64,000 bases of DNA from NCBI GenBank assembly GCA_035578155.1, contig JAPWDM010000001.1, positions 161,979,498 to 162,043,497 on the forward strand. The letters run 5' to 3'. Source of the DNA: Brachynemurus nebulosus (Eukaryota; Arthropoda; Insecta; Neuroptera; Myrmeleontidae). Under the pieces are notes generated by a model. It worked only from the letters and a program-made list of their open reading frames with translations, did no database searches and was not told where the DNA came from. Shown here in pieces: positions 33,440-45,638 of the stretch; positions within the stretch are counted from its first letter, which is position 1, and the number at the start of each line of letters is the position of its first letter. The position numbers and the translations under genes are program-made.

Positions 33440-34485
33440 AATACTAGGGTAAGAGCGGCAGAGATGCTGCGTCGGCAGAGATGTCGCAGCAGCCATAGTC
33501 CGCCCGTTGATTGATAGATAGCGCTATTAATACATAATATCTTCAGAATAAGTTACTTATTTAAGTTGTATATCTAAAAAAACGGTCGTTTTTGCCGCCG
33601 AGAATATTTTGTCCCCCTACACTTTGAAAGCCTGAACAGACCGTTATTATACAGTTCAAAAGAATAACCATGATGTATCCAAATTTTTCTTTTCGTTTTT
33701 ACGTAATAATTATTGATATTTATGTCAAAATGTCCTTAAATGTCTTATATAAATCAACTATAAGCTTTCCATTTTTCCTACTAAAAATGATTTTCCCTCA
33801 ATATTTTCACAGATAATTTGACGAAAATAATAAGCCCCGCCCCTAGAACCTCCGAATCGCCAAAACCGAAACTTGAATTAGGGGAATTTTCCCCTTAAAA
33901 CTAGATTTAGCCGACTTAGGACTCGATTTTTTGGCGATATCTGAATATGTACATAAATATATATACCTATCCTTGTCTGTTCTTAGCAAATTTTTATTTT
34001 TTAAAAATTCAAGTTTGTCGAGGAAACACGATACGTCATTCCTTCATACATACCAAACTAGTAAAACCACTTGAAGGGGAGACTGCAATAGGAGAACACA
34101 CCCCGTCAACCAAACTACGTATATTAGTAATATATATGGTAATATTGACAATCCATGAGCGTCATTCTTACATGTTTACAGTGAATACAGTATATGTATA
34201 ATTATGTACCATATGTAAAGTATTGTTCTATATTATACTCATATGAAACATATTATCTAATATAATTTTGCATGTAATACTTTTAGTATACAATAAATAT
34301 TTTATAATATGTATAGTCAGAATTACTTTTTATTTATTCAGCATTTATGTTTCCAATATTTAAAAAATATCTTAAATCTTTTTGTTCAAAAACCGCCAAT
34401 GCTCAGTCAAACAAGAAACTAAAGGGGAACAGAAGAGTTCTGTGGCAATAAATAACATGCCACCTGCTGTGCCCATAATAACTAA
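33440..34485. other. No gene recognised
   Basis: Contains a gctgcg..cgcagcagc hairpin (33466-33492) and ccgccgagaatattttgt (33596), a word shared with the 42221-42699 hairpin. No ORF of note. Confidence 0.4.
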
Positions 34486-34984
34486 AGCCCGGACCTATAG
34501 TGCAGGTCACAAATTATCCTGTCAAAAATTGCCGGAAAAACGTATCACCATTCGTTAGAAGCGGCACATAATTTATCTATTTTTCATAAATACATTTATA
34601 ATTTTTTTCTAAATGCGCTCTATAGTTTGTGTGGCACGAACTAAAGAGGTACTCTACAAATATATTTTGTTTTGAAAACAATAAAATTTCATATCAACAA
34701 CATAGTCGCTCAATTTAAGTTTGTAACATCGCTCGCGGACGAACGAACACAGTTTAATTTGATCAACTGCATGTGAATTATGTAAACAACCATTTGAAGA
34801 AAACATTTTTTTTCATACACTGAAGCTATAAATCATCCTGTCAAAAAATCGAATTGTTTGAAAAACATATATGAGAGGAGCGTAGTCTTGTAAATTTTTA
34901 TGAGGAGATATTTCTTGTACAAAGATACAGATAAATTAAAACTATTACATAATTCGATTTCACCACTGGGTTGGTCATCGAAAA

Positions 34985-35765
34985 GATGCTTGAATAGCGA
35001 AATCTGGCAAAAGTTCTAGAATATTTTTTCAATAATCAGAAAAGATATAAAAAATCCTTAATCAATGGATTGACCAACGAAAAAGTAATCAAGTACCGAT
35101 ATTTAGAATAAGTTCTAGAATATTCTTTTTGGAAATTAGAAAAAATATCGAATATCTGATTTCACCACCAAATTTTTCATCGAAAAGCGATCAATTAACG
35201 GAATTCGGCAAAAGTTCGAGAATATTCTATTCTGAAAATAGAAAATATATCCAAAAACCAACTTCACCATTGGTTTGGGCATCAAAAAAGTGTCCAAATA
35301 GCAGAATCCGTCAAAAGTTCTAGAATATTCTTTTTGGAAATCAGAAAAATTATTGAAAATTTGGCATCACCATCAGATTGTTCATCAAAAAGGTAACCAA
35401 AAAATGAAATTCGGTAAAAGTTCTAGAATATTCTATGTGAAAATCAGATAAGATAACCAAAACTTGTTTTCACCATCGAATTAGTTAGTTAAAAAGGATC
35501 CATGTAGCGAAATTTAACGAAAGTTCGAGAATGTTCTATCTGGAAATCAGCAAAGATTACGAAAATTTTACTTCACCATTTGTTTAGTCATCGAAAAACA
35601 AATTGAATACAGGTGAGAAGATTTGACAAAAGTTTCTATTCGAAAATTAATAAAGATGTCGAAAAACCAATATCAGTATTAGAAGAACTATTATAAAAGC
35701 TAAATAAAGATATTTAACAAAAGTTTTAGAATGTTCTGTTCGAGAACTAACAAAGATAACGAATT
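34985..35765. repeat. Tandem array, about 103-bp unit, each with a heat-shock-element motif
   Basis: Eight units are marked by aaaagttctagaatattct; unit starts for this word are 35014, 35113, 35215, 35318, 35421, 35525, 35634 and 35724. Five of the eight (35113-35125, 35215-35227, 35318-35330, 35421-35433, 35525-35537) contain TTCnnGAAnnTTC exactly, the three-part heat-shock element bound by HSF trimers. The last has four alternating or adjoining half-sites. The rest of the unit (ttcaccat..ggtt, tcatcgaaaaa) is more diverged. Binding is inferred from motif only. Confidence 0.85.
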
Positions 35766-35769
35766 ATTT

Positions 35770-36548
35770 ATCATAAACTGCTCATAATTGATGAATTTAG
35801 GCTCCATTAGTCCCATTGATTTGGTCAACGATACTGTATTTTTAAAAGAAATGACAAATCGTTACTTTTCGCAATCGTAAACTTTAATCGTAAATATCTC
35901 CTAAACGGTGCGTCGTAGCTCAAAAATAACGAAATTTTTGAAGGCTTAAGCGAAGCAAGTTGTGGGTATTCCGAACGGATTGCGACTGTCAAAACCTAGT
36001 TTTCGTTATCGAAAATTATCGATACCGCGTAACTTGTCATAAGTTGGTTATAACTAGTTAATTTAGGCTCTGTTAGTCCCATTGACCTGGTTAGTAACAG
36101 AACAATTTTTTAAAAAACAATTTTTCGTTAACTTTCGCTATCGAAAACTTTAATCGTAAATATCTCGTAAACGGTGCGTCCTAGCTCAAAAATAACGAAA
36201 TTTTTGAAGGCTTAAGCGAAGCAAGTTGTGGGTATTCCGAACGGATTGCGACTGTCAAAACCTACTTTTCGTTATCGAAAATTATCGATACCGCGTAACT
36301 TGTCATAAGTTGGTTATAACTAGTTAATTTAGGCTCTGTTAGTCCCATTGATCTGGTTAGTAACAGAACAATTTTTTAAAAAACAATTTTCCGTTAACTT
36401 TCGCTATCGAAAACTTTAATCGTAAATATCTCCTAAACGGTGCGTCGTAGCTCAAAAATAACGAAATTTTTGAAGGCTTAAGCGAAGCAAGTTGTGGGTA
36501 TTCCGAACGGATTGCGACTGTCAAAACCAACTTTTCGTTATCGAACAT
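35770..36548. repeat. 266-bp tandem repeat, about 2.9 copies
   Basis: actttaatcgtaaatatctc starts at 35881, 36147 and 36413, an exact 266-bp period. The copies are over 90 percent alike by eye from gtgcgtcgtagctcaaaaat onward. Each full unit ends with aaaattatcgataccgcg, which includes the palindrome TATCGATA. Minus-strand open frames here are by-products of the repeat. Confidence 0.9.
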
Positions 36549-36864
36549 CAAGGCATCTAGCCAGTATTGGACTACTGTTTTGTTGAAAATTAATACCTAT
36601 GTTAATAAGATGTGCTACACTTCACTGAAAGTATCATTTTTCTTTGCATTTACATGATAACAATTAAAATTTATAAATGACTCTAGATTTTGAAATTACA
36701 GTTTATTTTCATTTTTTAACCCCTCATACTTGTTATTTATAGTGCACTATAGTGTCCGGGCTCTACCTATGTATTTTGTTGACTTGTTCTTTTATTTATT
36801 GTTTTATGTGTTTCTTATTCTAGGAATGGTTTGTGTGCAGGCTGAAAACATTCATCAGGATTAA

Positions 36865-37662
36865 CAGGGGTGAACTTTTTTTTTAAGGTACACTATATTT
36901 TTGGGTCAATGTTTATATATTTTGACATATAAAAGTCATTTGAAAGACTTTCTTTAAAAGTAATAGCCATTTAGAATACATTGTTTTTTTTTTGTTAATT
37001 TAAATTTTTTGTAATAATATCAGTTTTTTTTTTGGTTTTAACAATCAATAAATAAATAATACAACATACTTCATGACTAATACCTATTTTACTTTAATAA
37101 TGTCACTATATTATACATACATATTTGCATCTTTCGATAAAAATTAACTGAAATTTAATTAATATTAAAAATATTTAAAATAATAAAATACATAGGTACT
37201 TGAATAAATTCGCAATACCTACTCGTATGTATATTATGTGTGATGTACTGATGTACCTATTCTGCTGAATCGGTAAACTCATATTCAGAGAAAAGACATT
37301 CATCCGGATTTGAGGACCGAATTAGGAAAATTTTTTAAACTAGTTCGTTCAAACTCAAAAATTACCTGTTTTTTACGCTGTAATGAGCGATTTTTCGATA
37401 AAAAAATGTTTGTATTAAGTAATGTGAAAATTTAGTTCCATTATTTTTAGTTATATTTGAAAAAATAAAATTTTTTGGAAAACTTAAGAAATGTAATTGT
37501 TGAGAAAATAAGTGGTCTACTGTAAAGCAATAAATTAAGAAGATGTCAACTGTGATTATTACTTTTAAATAAAGTCTTTCAAATGACTTTTATATGTCAT
37601 AATATAATATATAAAAATTGACTCAAAAATATACTGTACCTTAAAAAAAAAGTTCACCCCTG
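36865..37662. mobile_element. TTAA-flanked element, TIR about 95 bp
   Basis: TTAA (36861-36864) then CAGGGGTGAACTTTTTTTTT; the right end aaaaaaaaagttcacccctg then TTAA (37663-37666). The TIRs continue through aaggtac, tttttgggtcaatg and gacatataaaagtcatttga. TTAA target duplications characterise piggyBac and Kolobok. With no ORF, the choice between them stays open. Confidence 0.8.
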
Positions 37663-38069
37663 TTAAAGACACGAAAGGACCACTGTCTGACATATTGTTT
37701 ATATTATGTATGTATTCTGTTGTGTTTTGTGAATTATCTCTCTACCTGTGTAAGTAAGTGAGATATATTTGTTTTTAAATAATTATAAGAGAAATAGAAA
37801 TATGTTTACATTAACTAACAACAGAAAATTTTTATATAACAATTGACATCTTTTTAATTTATTACTTTACAGTAGACCACTTATTTTCTCAACAGTTATA
37901 TTTCTTAATATTTTTGAAAAATTTTATTTTTTCAAATATAACTAAAAATAATGGAACTAAATTTTCACATTGCTTAATACAAACATTTTTCTATCAAAAA
38001 ATTACTTATCACAGCATAAAAAATAGGTAATTTTTGAGATTGAACGAGCTAGTTTAAAAAATTTTCCGG
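37323..38069. repeat. Inverted repeat overlapping the TTAA element
   Basis: 37323-37551 (inside the TTAA element) is inverted at 37840-38069 (outside it). Shared words are attttttaaactagttcg, gttccattatttttagttat, agtggtctactgtaaag and gatgtcaa. The outside arm is probably a second, truncated copy of the same family in opposite orientation, with the first copy's right TIR in between. Confidence 0.75.
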
Positions 38070-38084
38070 CTAGTTTAAAAAATG

Positions 38085-38163
38085 GCGGTAATTGCTTGGC
38101 GGGCCGCATGAAAGCTTCCAAAGGGCCGCATGCGGACCGCGGGCCGCAGGTAGCCGACCCCTG
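38085..38163. mobile_element. hAT-type terminus, GC-rich, orphan right end
   Basis: Read inverted it starts CAGGGGTCGGCTACCTGCGG, then cccgcggtccgcatgcggcc, the classical GC-rich hAT end of the CAGGGGTCGGCAACCT type. It is much richer in G+C than its surroundings. No matching left end was found, so it is a remnant. Confidence 0.6.
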
Positions 38164-39156
38164 ATCTATAGTATCTATACATATAATAAAACTCTAACGA
38201 GACCGTGTCTGTACAGGGAATATTTTTTTAAAATTATACTAGTACTGTAGATAGTTATCAATTTAGATATTAAAACAGCGTTTTTTAAAATTGTTGTCTA
38301 TCTGTCTGTCTGTTTACGCATCACGCAATAACTACTGGACGAATTTTGATGAAATTTGGTGTGGCGATAACTTATTACCTGGGTCAACATCTAGGATAAT
38401 TTTTACTCCAGGAAAATTTGTCATTCCTACGGGAAAATACAAAAACTATTTTGAACATGTCCACACATTACGTACCAACTCGGTCTGGTGTTATTACCTG
38501 GGTCAATATAATATACTTTTTACTACGGAAAAATGTGTCATTCCCATGGAAAAATACAAAAACTATTTTGAGCGTGTGTACACATTACGCAAAAACTATT
38601 GAAAGGATTTTGATGAAATTTGATCTGATGATAACTTATTACCTGTATTAACACTTAGGATGCTTTTATTTTCGGGAAAATATCTCCTTCCCTTGGGAAA
38701 ATACAAAAACCATTTTGGGCATGCGCATGCATTACGCAAAACTATTTTTCTATGTAAATTCTTTATAACTAGCCGTATACCAACCAAATGGGCTTTACCA
38801 TCGGCAACATCTCAGGATGTCAGTCAGTGCTTAAGATTTATTATTAAATAATTAACTTTAATAACCATCGTAACATATTTTTATATATCACTAACTTCAA
38901 AAATAAATAATTTCTATCTATGCAAATTTTCATCGCCTATTTAACCCACTTAAGGGACGAATTTTCAAAATTCCTTTTTTAGTGCTCACCTACGTTATAT
39001 AGGGAACTCCTATGCGAAACTTCATTCTTTTAAAGTCAACAGTTTAGGCTGTGCGTTGTCTGTCGGTCAGTCAGTGTTAGAGACTTATTAAGTAGAATTA
39101 TTATATACTTCTCATTGATTTTATGCGCGAATGACGTCGCGGGTGTACAGCTAGTG
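38164..39156 (+). mobile_element. Dispersed repeat with degenerate 120-150-bp internal repeats
   Basis: It opens ctatacatataataaaactc and closes gacgtcgcgggtgtacagct, agt, an end form similar in style to the 17228-18066 repeat. Inside, ttacctgggtcaacat..gggaaaatacaaaaactatt..cacattacg is repeated three times (about 38371, 38491, 38636). Open frames across it follow the repeat period and are not genes. Confidence 0.55.
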
Positions 39157-39912
39157 TCAAATATGATACTATTTCAACGCCTATTTTCTATTATAATTTT
39201 TTTGAATGTTTTACAAATATAACTTTCTGATTGGTCTACAGCAGCGGTTTCCAAACTTTGTGCATTAACGCACCCCTTACTTTTCCCACCCCGCTCTTGA
39301 AAAAATTTATAAACAATTCGTAAATTACTTTTTTACTGAAAAAACTCACATTCTTGGCGGACGGGTCTATACGACACTGGAGGGGAAACCGTTGATCAGA
39401 CATATTATTCGATACTTACGCGCTAACATGACTCTGACCGCTTGAGAATTGTTATTGTTAAAGTATTACGTACAGTAGCGAGCAGGAAAATCATTGTTAA
39501 GAGTTACATGGCTTTTTTTAGCAAAAAAACCTAATTTATTCCAACTTTTACCAATTTATTTCTATCAGTAATAGCTTATGGCTTGTACTTGAACAAAGGG
39601 ATTTAAAAAAAAATGAAATTTCAACTTTGGACAGTGTTTTAAACAATAAATTTTTATTTTTGGTAAAAATTTTCGTGTTTTTCATTGACTTCCGACTTAT
39701 AAAATGAGATGTAATGAACGGAAACAGTAATTTTTCGTTCAAGTACAAGCCATAAGCATCTAATAATAGAAAAAATTTTGTTTTAGCGAATTTCCAGAAT
39801 GGAATTCAGATATTACAGCCACTGTCATGACGCGACTTGAACCTGGGACTATGGCAGAAATTTGTTTTGAGGTCCCTAGAAACCGAAAATATTATTCACT
39901 AAAATTTATATA

Positions 39913-41018
39913 TGAGGCGTTGAGAACAAGAACGGCCTAACTAACAAATTTTATAAAATTGAGATATTGGACCTAAGTATACATGAGGGTCTAATTATTG
40001 AAACAAAAACTGTCTAGATGTGTTTTTAATATGAATCTTGAGATGGCAGCATGCAAACTTTTTCTTGCATCATACATTTTTATTTTCTTTGAGTGCAAAA
40101 TCGGCCTAAATGACATAGGCGGGCCAGGTCATTTTTTCACATTAACAATATTGTAATTTTTTTAAACTGCAGTAGTGGCGAAAGACTCTAGATAATTGAA
40201 ACTATCTATAATTATCGATAGTCAGTCGTAAAAATATCGATAGTTGTCAATATTTTCCGATAGTCAAGTTTTTGTTGCCCAAGTCATATTTCATAGGACA
40301 TTTAGACAAATACAGTGGAACAACTAGTTATCTAGATTGTGTTTATCTAAAATCCTGCTTTTTCAAAAACTTACTACAGTACAAGAAATTATAATTTTTT
40401 CTGCAAACATTTTAAAGAATTTTCGAACTTTAATTTTAAATTATGAATAAAGTATACACTTTTTTGGTTCCGAAATCAAAATCTTGAAACACTTATAAAT
40501 TTGCCATATTCATGCATCAGATGTTTAAATTTTCACAAATACAAATGATATTGTAGATGAAAGTAACAAAACTGATGATGGCTATGGCTGAATCTATAAA
40601 CTTATTTTTTTTTTATTATTCAAACGCTTTTTTTATTGTTTATATAATTTTAAAATTGTGTACCATATGTTGGATAGAAATATACATTTTTTCCAACAGC
40701 ACATTTTTTTCCCCAATTTAAAGCAGAAAATCTTTGAAAACAACATGACCTAACTAATATATTTTTACTAATTTTTTATTAACCACGAGTGTAAAAATGG
40801 CCTAAGTGACAAAAAAATTAGCAAAAAGATGCTAGACCTTCGAATTTTATCCATACATGCATTTGAAATTGTATTCAAAATATAATACATAAGTGAGCGT
40901 CCATTAAGACTTTATTAAGACTTTGTTGGAAAAACAAAAATATTTTTTTGCATAACTTTAACCGTCGATATCTCGATATGAGTAATTTGCAGTTAGGCCA
41001 TTCTTGCTCTCGAGGCCT

Positions 41019-41020
<2 letters not shown>
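39913..41020. mobile_element. 1.1-kb TA-flanked element inside the TA microsatellite
   Basis: TA then TGAGGCGTTGAGAACAAGAA at the left, inverted at the right (ttcttgctctcgaggcctca then TA). The TIR is about 30 bp and ends in GGCCTAACT. Copies of ggcctaa/gacctaa recur inside at 39944, 40103, 40745 and 40800. A Tc1/mariner-like TA target fits; no transposase frame. Confidence 0.75.
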
Positions 41021-41363
<343 letters not shown>

Positions 41364-42220
41364 AAACGATAACTCTCGAACGAAATGTCCTGTTTTTTCG
41401 AAATTTGGTGAAAATGTTAGAAGTCCCAAACCGTTGGACAAGTTCGTTAGCCAGACACGTCCGATGCCGGAAACATAGTTTTTTGGGCAATTTACGTGGG
41501 AAAAATTAGTTTTTTGACAAAATTTCCCCTTATTCAAAAATTTTTGCGTAATTTTTTACGCCATCGAAAAGAGGAGAAAAAATCACATAAAAAAGGTCTT
41601 TAGACTATCATTCTATGTCAACTAGTTTCCGAGAAAAACTAATTTTTTAAACGGAAATTCGCTATCTCATGTAGTTTGCTGCGACAGGGATATTTTATTT
41701 TAGGTCAGAATTTCACGGGTTACTCTGCCTACGGCAAAAAATCAGCGATTTTCAAAAACTAGCTGTCAATGGTCTAATTATTTTTTTTTTTCACGGAAAT
41801 TTCTTCAGTGTCCCAAAATAATTTATAATATGCCAAAAGTTGAAATAAATCATATTTTCTTAATTAAATTATATCTATATAAAAAAAAATCAAAAAATAC
41901 TGTTTTTTTTTTTTTTTTGCTAAAAAGACCCATGTATGTAACTCCTTAATATAAAATGTCCATTATTTGGTAATTATATTTGCGCGCTTATTCTTAAAAC
42001 CATGATTTTATCAAAACGACGACGATATTTACAATTAACCTACGCCCCCCTGGTGGACATTGCGCGCCTCCCAGTTTGGAAACCGCTGGTCTACAGTTTA
42101 TACAGAGTAATGAAAAATTAAAGTATATTTTAACAGATGTAGAAAATATATACATTATACACCAGTAGAAAGCTGTAAATATTTTACTGTTTAACAAAAA
42201 GCAAAACAAAAATAAGTCAA

Positions 42221-42699
42221 ATCCTACAAAACACAGATATTTGGGAATATCTGTACAAAAATGACGCCGAGAATATTTTGTGTTAACATTTTAATGTTTA
42301 AAAAAATAGTTGAAATCCATTGTTATGCCGAGAATAGGTGTAAATAATTATGCTTTGGTACAGGGACTATTTAAAAAAATAATCCAAAAGAAAAAATTAC
42401 AACAAATTTCCGGAATGAAAACTTTTGTTGTTCTTGGCTCAAATTTTTTTTACTTTTATTCAATATCAAGCAAAAATTAGAGCCGAGAACAACAAAAGTT
42501 TTCATTCCGGAAATTTGTTGTAATTTTTTCTTTTGGATTATTTTTTTAAATAGTCCCTGTACCAAAGCATAATTATTTAGACCTATTCTCGGCATAACAA
42601 TGGATTTCAACTATTTTTTTAAACATTAAAATGTTAACACAAAATATTCTCGGCGTCATTTTTGTACAGATATTCCCAAATATCTGTGTTTTGTAGGAT
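42221..42699. repeat. Near-perfect 220-bp-arm hairpin
   Basis: 42221-42440 and 42480-42699 are reverse complements with two mismatches seen (gtgtaaat/gtctaaat and ttcttggc/ttctcggc) around a 39-bp loop. The ends read atcctacaaaacacagatat and its inverse. Identity near 99 percent implies a young element or arm-to-arm gene conversion. It starts 125 bp after the hAT element. Minus-strand open frames here mirror the arms. Confidence 0.92.
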
Positions 42700-42924
42700 A
42701 TGGTAACACTTATGATTAGTCCATCAGTTTAGTAATTATCCAACTTTTTATTATTGAAAAGTAAGTTTTTTAACATAACATTTTATCAAGCATTTAATTC
42801 ATTAGAATTTAAGAATGTATATTTCATTGTTTTAATGAAAATGAGTTTTGTTATTAATTTAGGTAGGTATATTTTAAAAATACTGTATAAAATTTTATGT
42901 TAGAATTTCGCACTATGCTTGCTA

Positions 42925-43520
42925 TAGCAACATGCGGCATCTATCCCAACAAAAAGGAGAGATGCCGCATTTAAAGTTGGTATAGATGCCGCATAGTATT
43001 ACATGTTAAAAACATAGACTTATATACCTTAATTATGCAATTTTTTTTTTTTTTGGACTGTAAATTATGACACGTAAATATAAAAGATCCATTAATGGAT
43101 CAAGAAAATCCCTCATATTAGTGAAGATAACGAAAATAATGATAATTGCCTGTGTATTGAATGTTTTGAAAAGCACTCAGAAACAAAAAAAAAAGTATAA
43201 AGTCCCAAAAATGGTTACATATGGCATGCATCATGTTTGGAGATGTGTGTAAAATGCAAAAATTTTAATATGAACTATGCGGCGTCCCTCTTTCTTTGGT
43301 GCGGCATCTCTCCCATAGGTGTGGGAGAGACACCGCTTTGCAGGCTCTACAAAAATGTTAATTATGAATTCTTTATGACTCAAAATTTAAAATTATTTAT
43401 AAACAATTTTAAAGAACAATGTTTACATTTATTGTGTACCAAATTTCAAATCAATTAAATGCATACTTTAAGAATTATCAAGTGTTTTCAAAATGTGCGA
43501 CATCTCTCCCGCATTCACCC
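42925..43520 (+). pseudogene. Possible transposase tail with zinc-finger-like Cys/His pattern
   Basis: Around 43128-43260 one frame reads EDNENNDNCLCIECFEKH and a second, after a frame change, KWLHMACIMFGDVC, giving C-x2-C ... W-x-H-x2-C ... C. This C-terminal zinc-finger layout occurs on several insect DDE transposases. Copies of tgcggcatctctccc-type words surround it at 42930, 42963, 42985, 43264, 43300, 43318 (inverted, as gggagagacaccgc) and 43497. The frame breaks and short length make this a weak call; chance cannot be ruled out. Confidence 0.3.
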
Positions 43521-44395
43521 TACATTTGTTTTTTATAATTTAGGAAAACATTTCTCCATAAAATAGGTGTCTTTACTTGATTGTGCACAACTTAAAAAGT
43601 ATTTCTTGAACCTTTAGGAGCGCACTTGTGTGGGTTTACAGCAGACTCACATTTTGCCGATTCTAACTTAACGTATTTCGTTATTGCCTGTCGGACCTCA
43701 TACAATGGGTAGGCCACTGCCTTTACTAACTGCTGATTTAATCAAAACATATGAATAAGTTAAGGATAATATTCTAACATAATCAACTGTGAATTGTCTT
43801 ATTAAATCAGTAGATAATGATTTAAATTACCAAGAGAAACGTTAACAAAAAAATGTAATATGAAAATGAAAAGTTAAGAAACTAATTTTAAAAAAAAATA
43901 ACACTAAACATACCATAAAAAAAGTTTCAGTTTCATTTTGATAATAAAAACAATAGTCGGCCTAAAATAAGAACAGGGATGTTTAGTACGTTCCTACCAA
44001 TACAAATACAAATAGTTATTGTTATCAAGAGAATTTTTGTTTCAATTATCATTTCAGTACAAGGTAGATATCCATTGTTTTACGAATCCGTTGTATTCGA
44101 TTTAAGAAAAAAAACAAATAAAAAAAAGAAAAACAAGAAACAATAAGAGAAAATGGAATTATTTTAAAATGTACCGTTCTGAGTTTACTGGGGTTTAACC
44201 GGAAAACAAACTTGAAGGTACTGTATTTCACACCACTTGTGTTAAGGTGTAATAGCGGGCATGGGTCACTTACACACTAGTGTTGGGTCGCACATGTGCG
44301 AGTCACACTTCCGAACAGTATAAGGAAATATCAAAATTCGAAAATTATATTTCATACAAGACTATATTTTGAAGATGGAACAAAGTCATCACATC
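43521..44395. other. No recognised feature
   Basis: AT-rich, A-runs near 43890 and 44105-44140; no structure recognised. Confidence 0.4.
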
Positions 44396-44399
44396 TTAC

Positions 44400-44401
<2 letters not shown>

Positions 44402-44466
<65 letters not shown>
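44402..44466. repeat. (TA)n microsatellite outside any recognised element
   Basis: About 65 bp of pure TA. Its flanks do not match the TA-core family. Confidence 0.95.
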
Positions 44467-44469
<3 letters not shown>

Positions 44470-44640
44470 GTATTATAAAGCGATCTTTATAAATATTTAT
44501 GTCAAAATGTATTGTTGCATGAAAACCTGGCAAGAGAAAAAATTTAAAATAAAACAACATGATACAAAATAGTACCTTCCACAATGTCCTCATCCCTGTT
44601 TGCCCGTCCATCTCACTGCCCTAAACATCATTTAAATGTA

Positions 44641-45539
44641 CCGTAAAACTGTCTAGACCCGGACAGGGGGTCTAGAACCGGACACTTTGCACCAATCTTT
44701 AAAGTAAGTAGTTTCTACATTAACCTGCTACAATAAACATTTGTCCTTGACGTCATTAGAGAGAGAAAACATCCTCTAAACAACTGTACCAATAAAAACT
44801 ACGGATTTCAACTTTTACTATCTCATTTTACAGCATTACTATTCTCCAGTTTTTCAAAGAAATAAAATGTGTGTCTAACTTAGACATGTAATTTTCGTCA
44901 TAATTGTCATATTGTTTTAATTTTGATATGTATGTGTTCAGAATTTTATCACGCATCATTTGATATAGTTTGAAGTTATATTCGATGTATATATAAAAAG
45001 ATACATGCTATATACATATATCCGTTTAGACCCGGACATATCAGTTTATTACACTATGGCCGCGATTCGCACTGGCTGTAACTTCCACTATCCATACGTT
45101 ATATTTCCGCCAGAATTACGCGGTTTATGCCTCCTTCTGGTGTCATATCGCATGTTTACTTCATAGAGAGACATACTATGTATTGACCCCTCTCCCTTCC
45201 CACAAAATGTTTTGAAGCCTTTGACAGGTTCAAAGACCGCAGACGATATAAAACACTGTCCTAACCCCGACGGGAGAGGTTACTTTGCGTGATATTACAT
45301 TATTTAAGAAGTGTCTGGGTCAAGACGGATTTGGGGTGTAGACCCGGACACTTACTAATTATTTTTTATTTTTTTTATTTTTACTTATAATGAAACAAAT
45401 GAGTCAGGGACATAACAAATAATATACGCTCTTTTTAATGGTAATACTTTTATTGGTGATATCTATGAAGGAAACATGTATAAACATAAAATTATACCAA
45501 AAAATGTAAAAAAGTGTCCAGGTCTAGACGGTTTTACGG
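44641..45539. mobile_element. 899-bp TA-flanked element, TIR CCGTAAAACTGTCTAGAC
   Basis: TA then CCGTAAAACTGTCTAGACCC, gGACA at the left; the right end tgtccaggtctagacggttt, tacgg then TA. The agacccggaca/ctagaaccggacac motif recurs at 44680, 45018, 45312 and 45335 in both orientations. The interior is GC-richer than average at 45055-45280 but has no readable transposase. A Tc1/mariner-type non-autonomous element fits. Confidence 0.8.
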
Positions 45540-45638
45540 TATACAGAAATGAAGAATAGATAATAATAATAAAAAAAAGGAAAAATATTCTGTATATGCG
45601 GTAACACACTTGACTTGAGTATATATGTGGGTACCTAC

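Larger units (their letters stand above)
34486..36762. mobile_element. 2.28-kb element built around two tandem arrays
   Basis: The left end AGCCCGGACCTATAGTGCA is inverted at the right as tgcactatagtgtccgggct (one-base indel). Between them lie a partial duplication (aatcatcctgtcaaaaa at 34513 and 34832), the about 103-bp HSE-containing array and a 266-bp array, leaving little unique sequence. No target duplication was read and no ORF exists, so it would depend on another element for movement. Confidence 0.55.

Noticed and set aside
35129..36551. Open frames across the HSE and 266-bp arrays
   Set aside because: They follow the repeat period and break between units.
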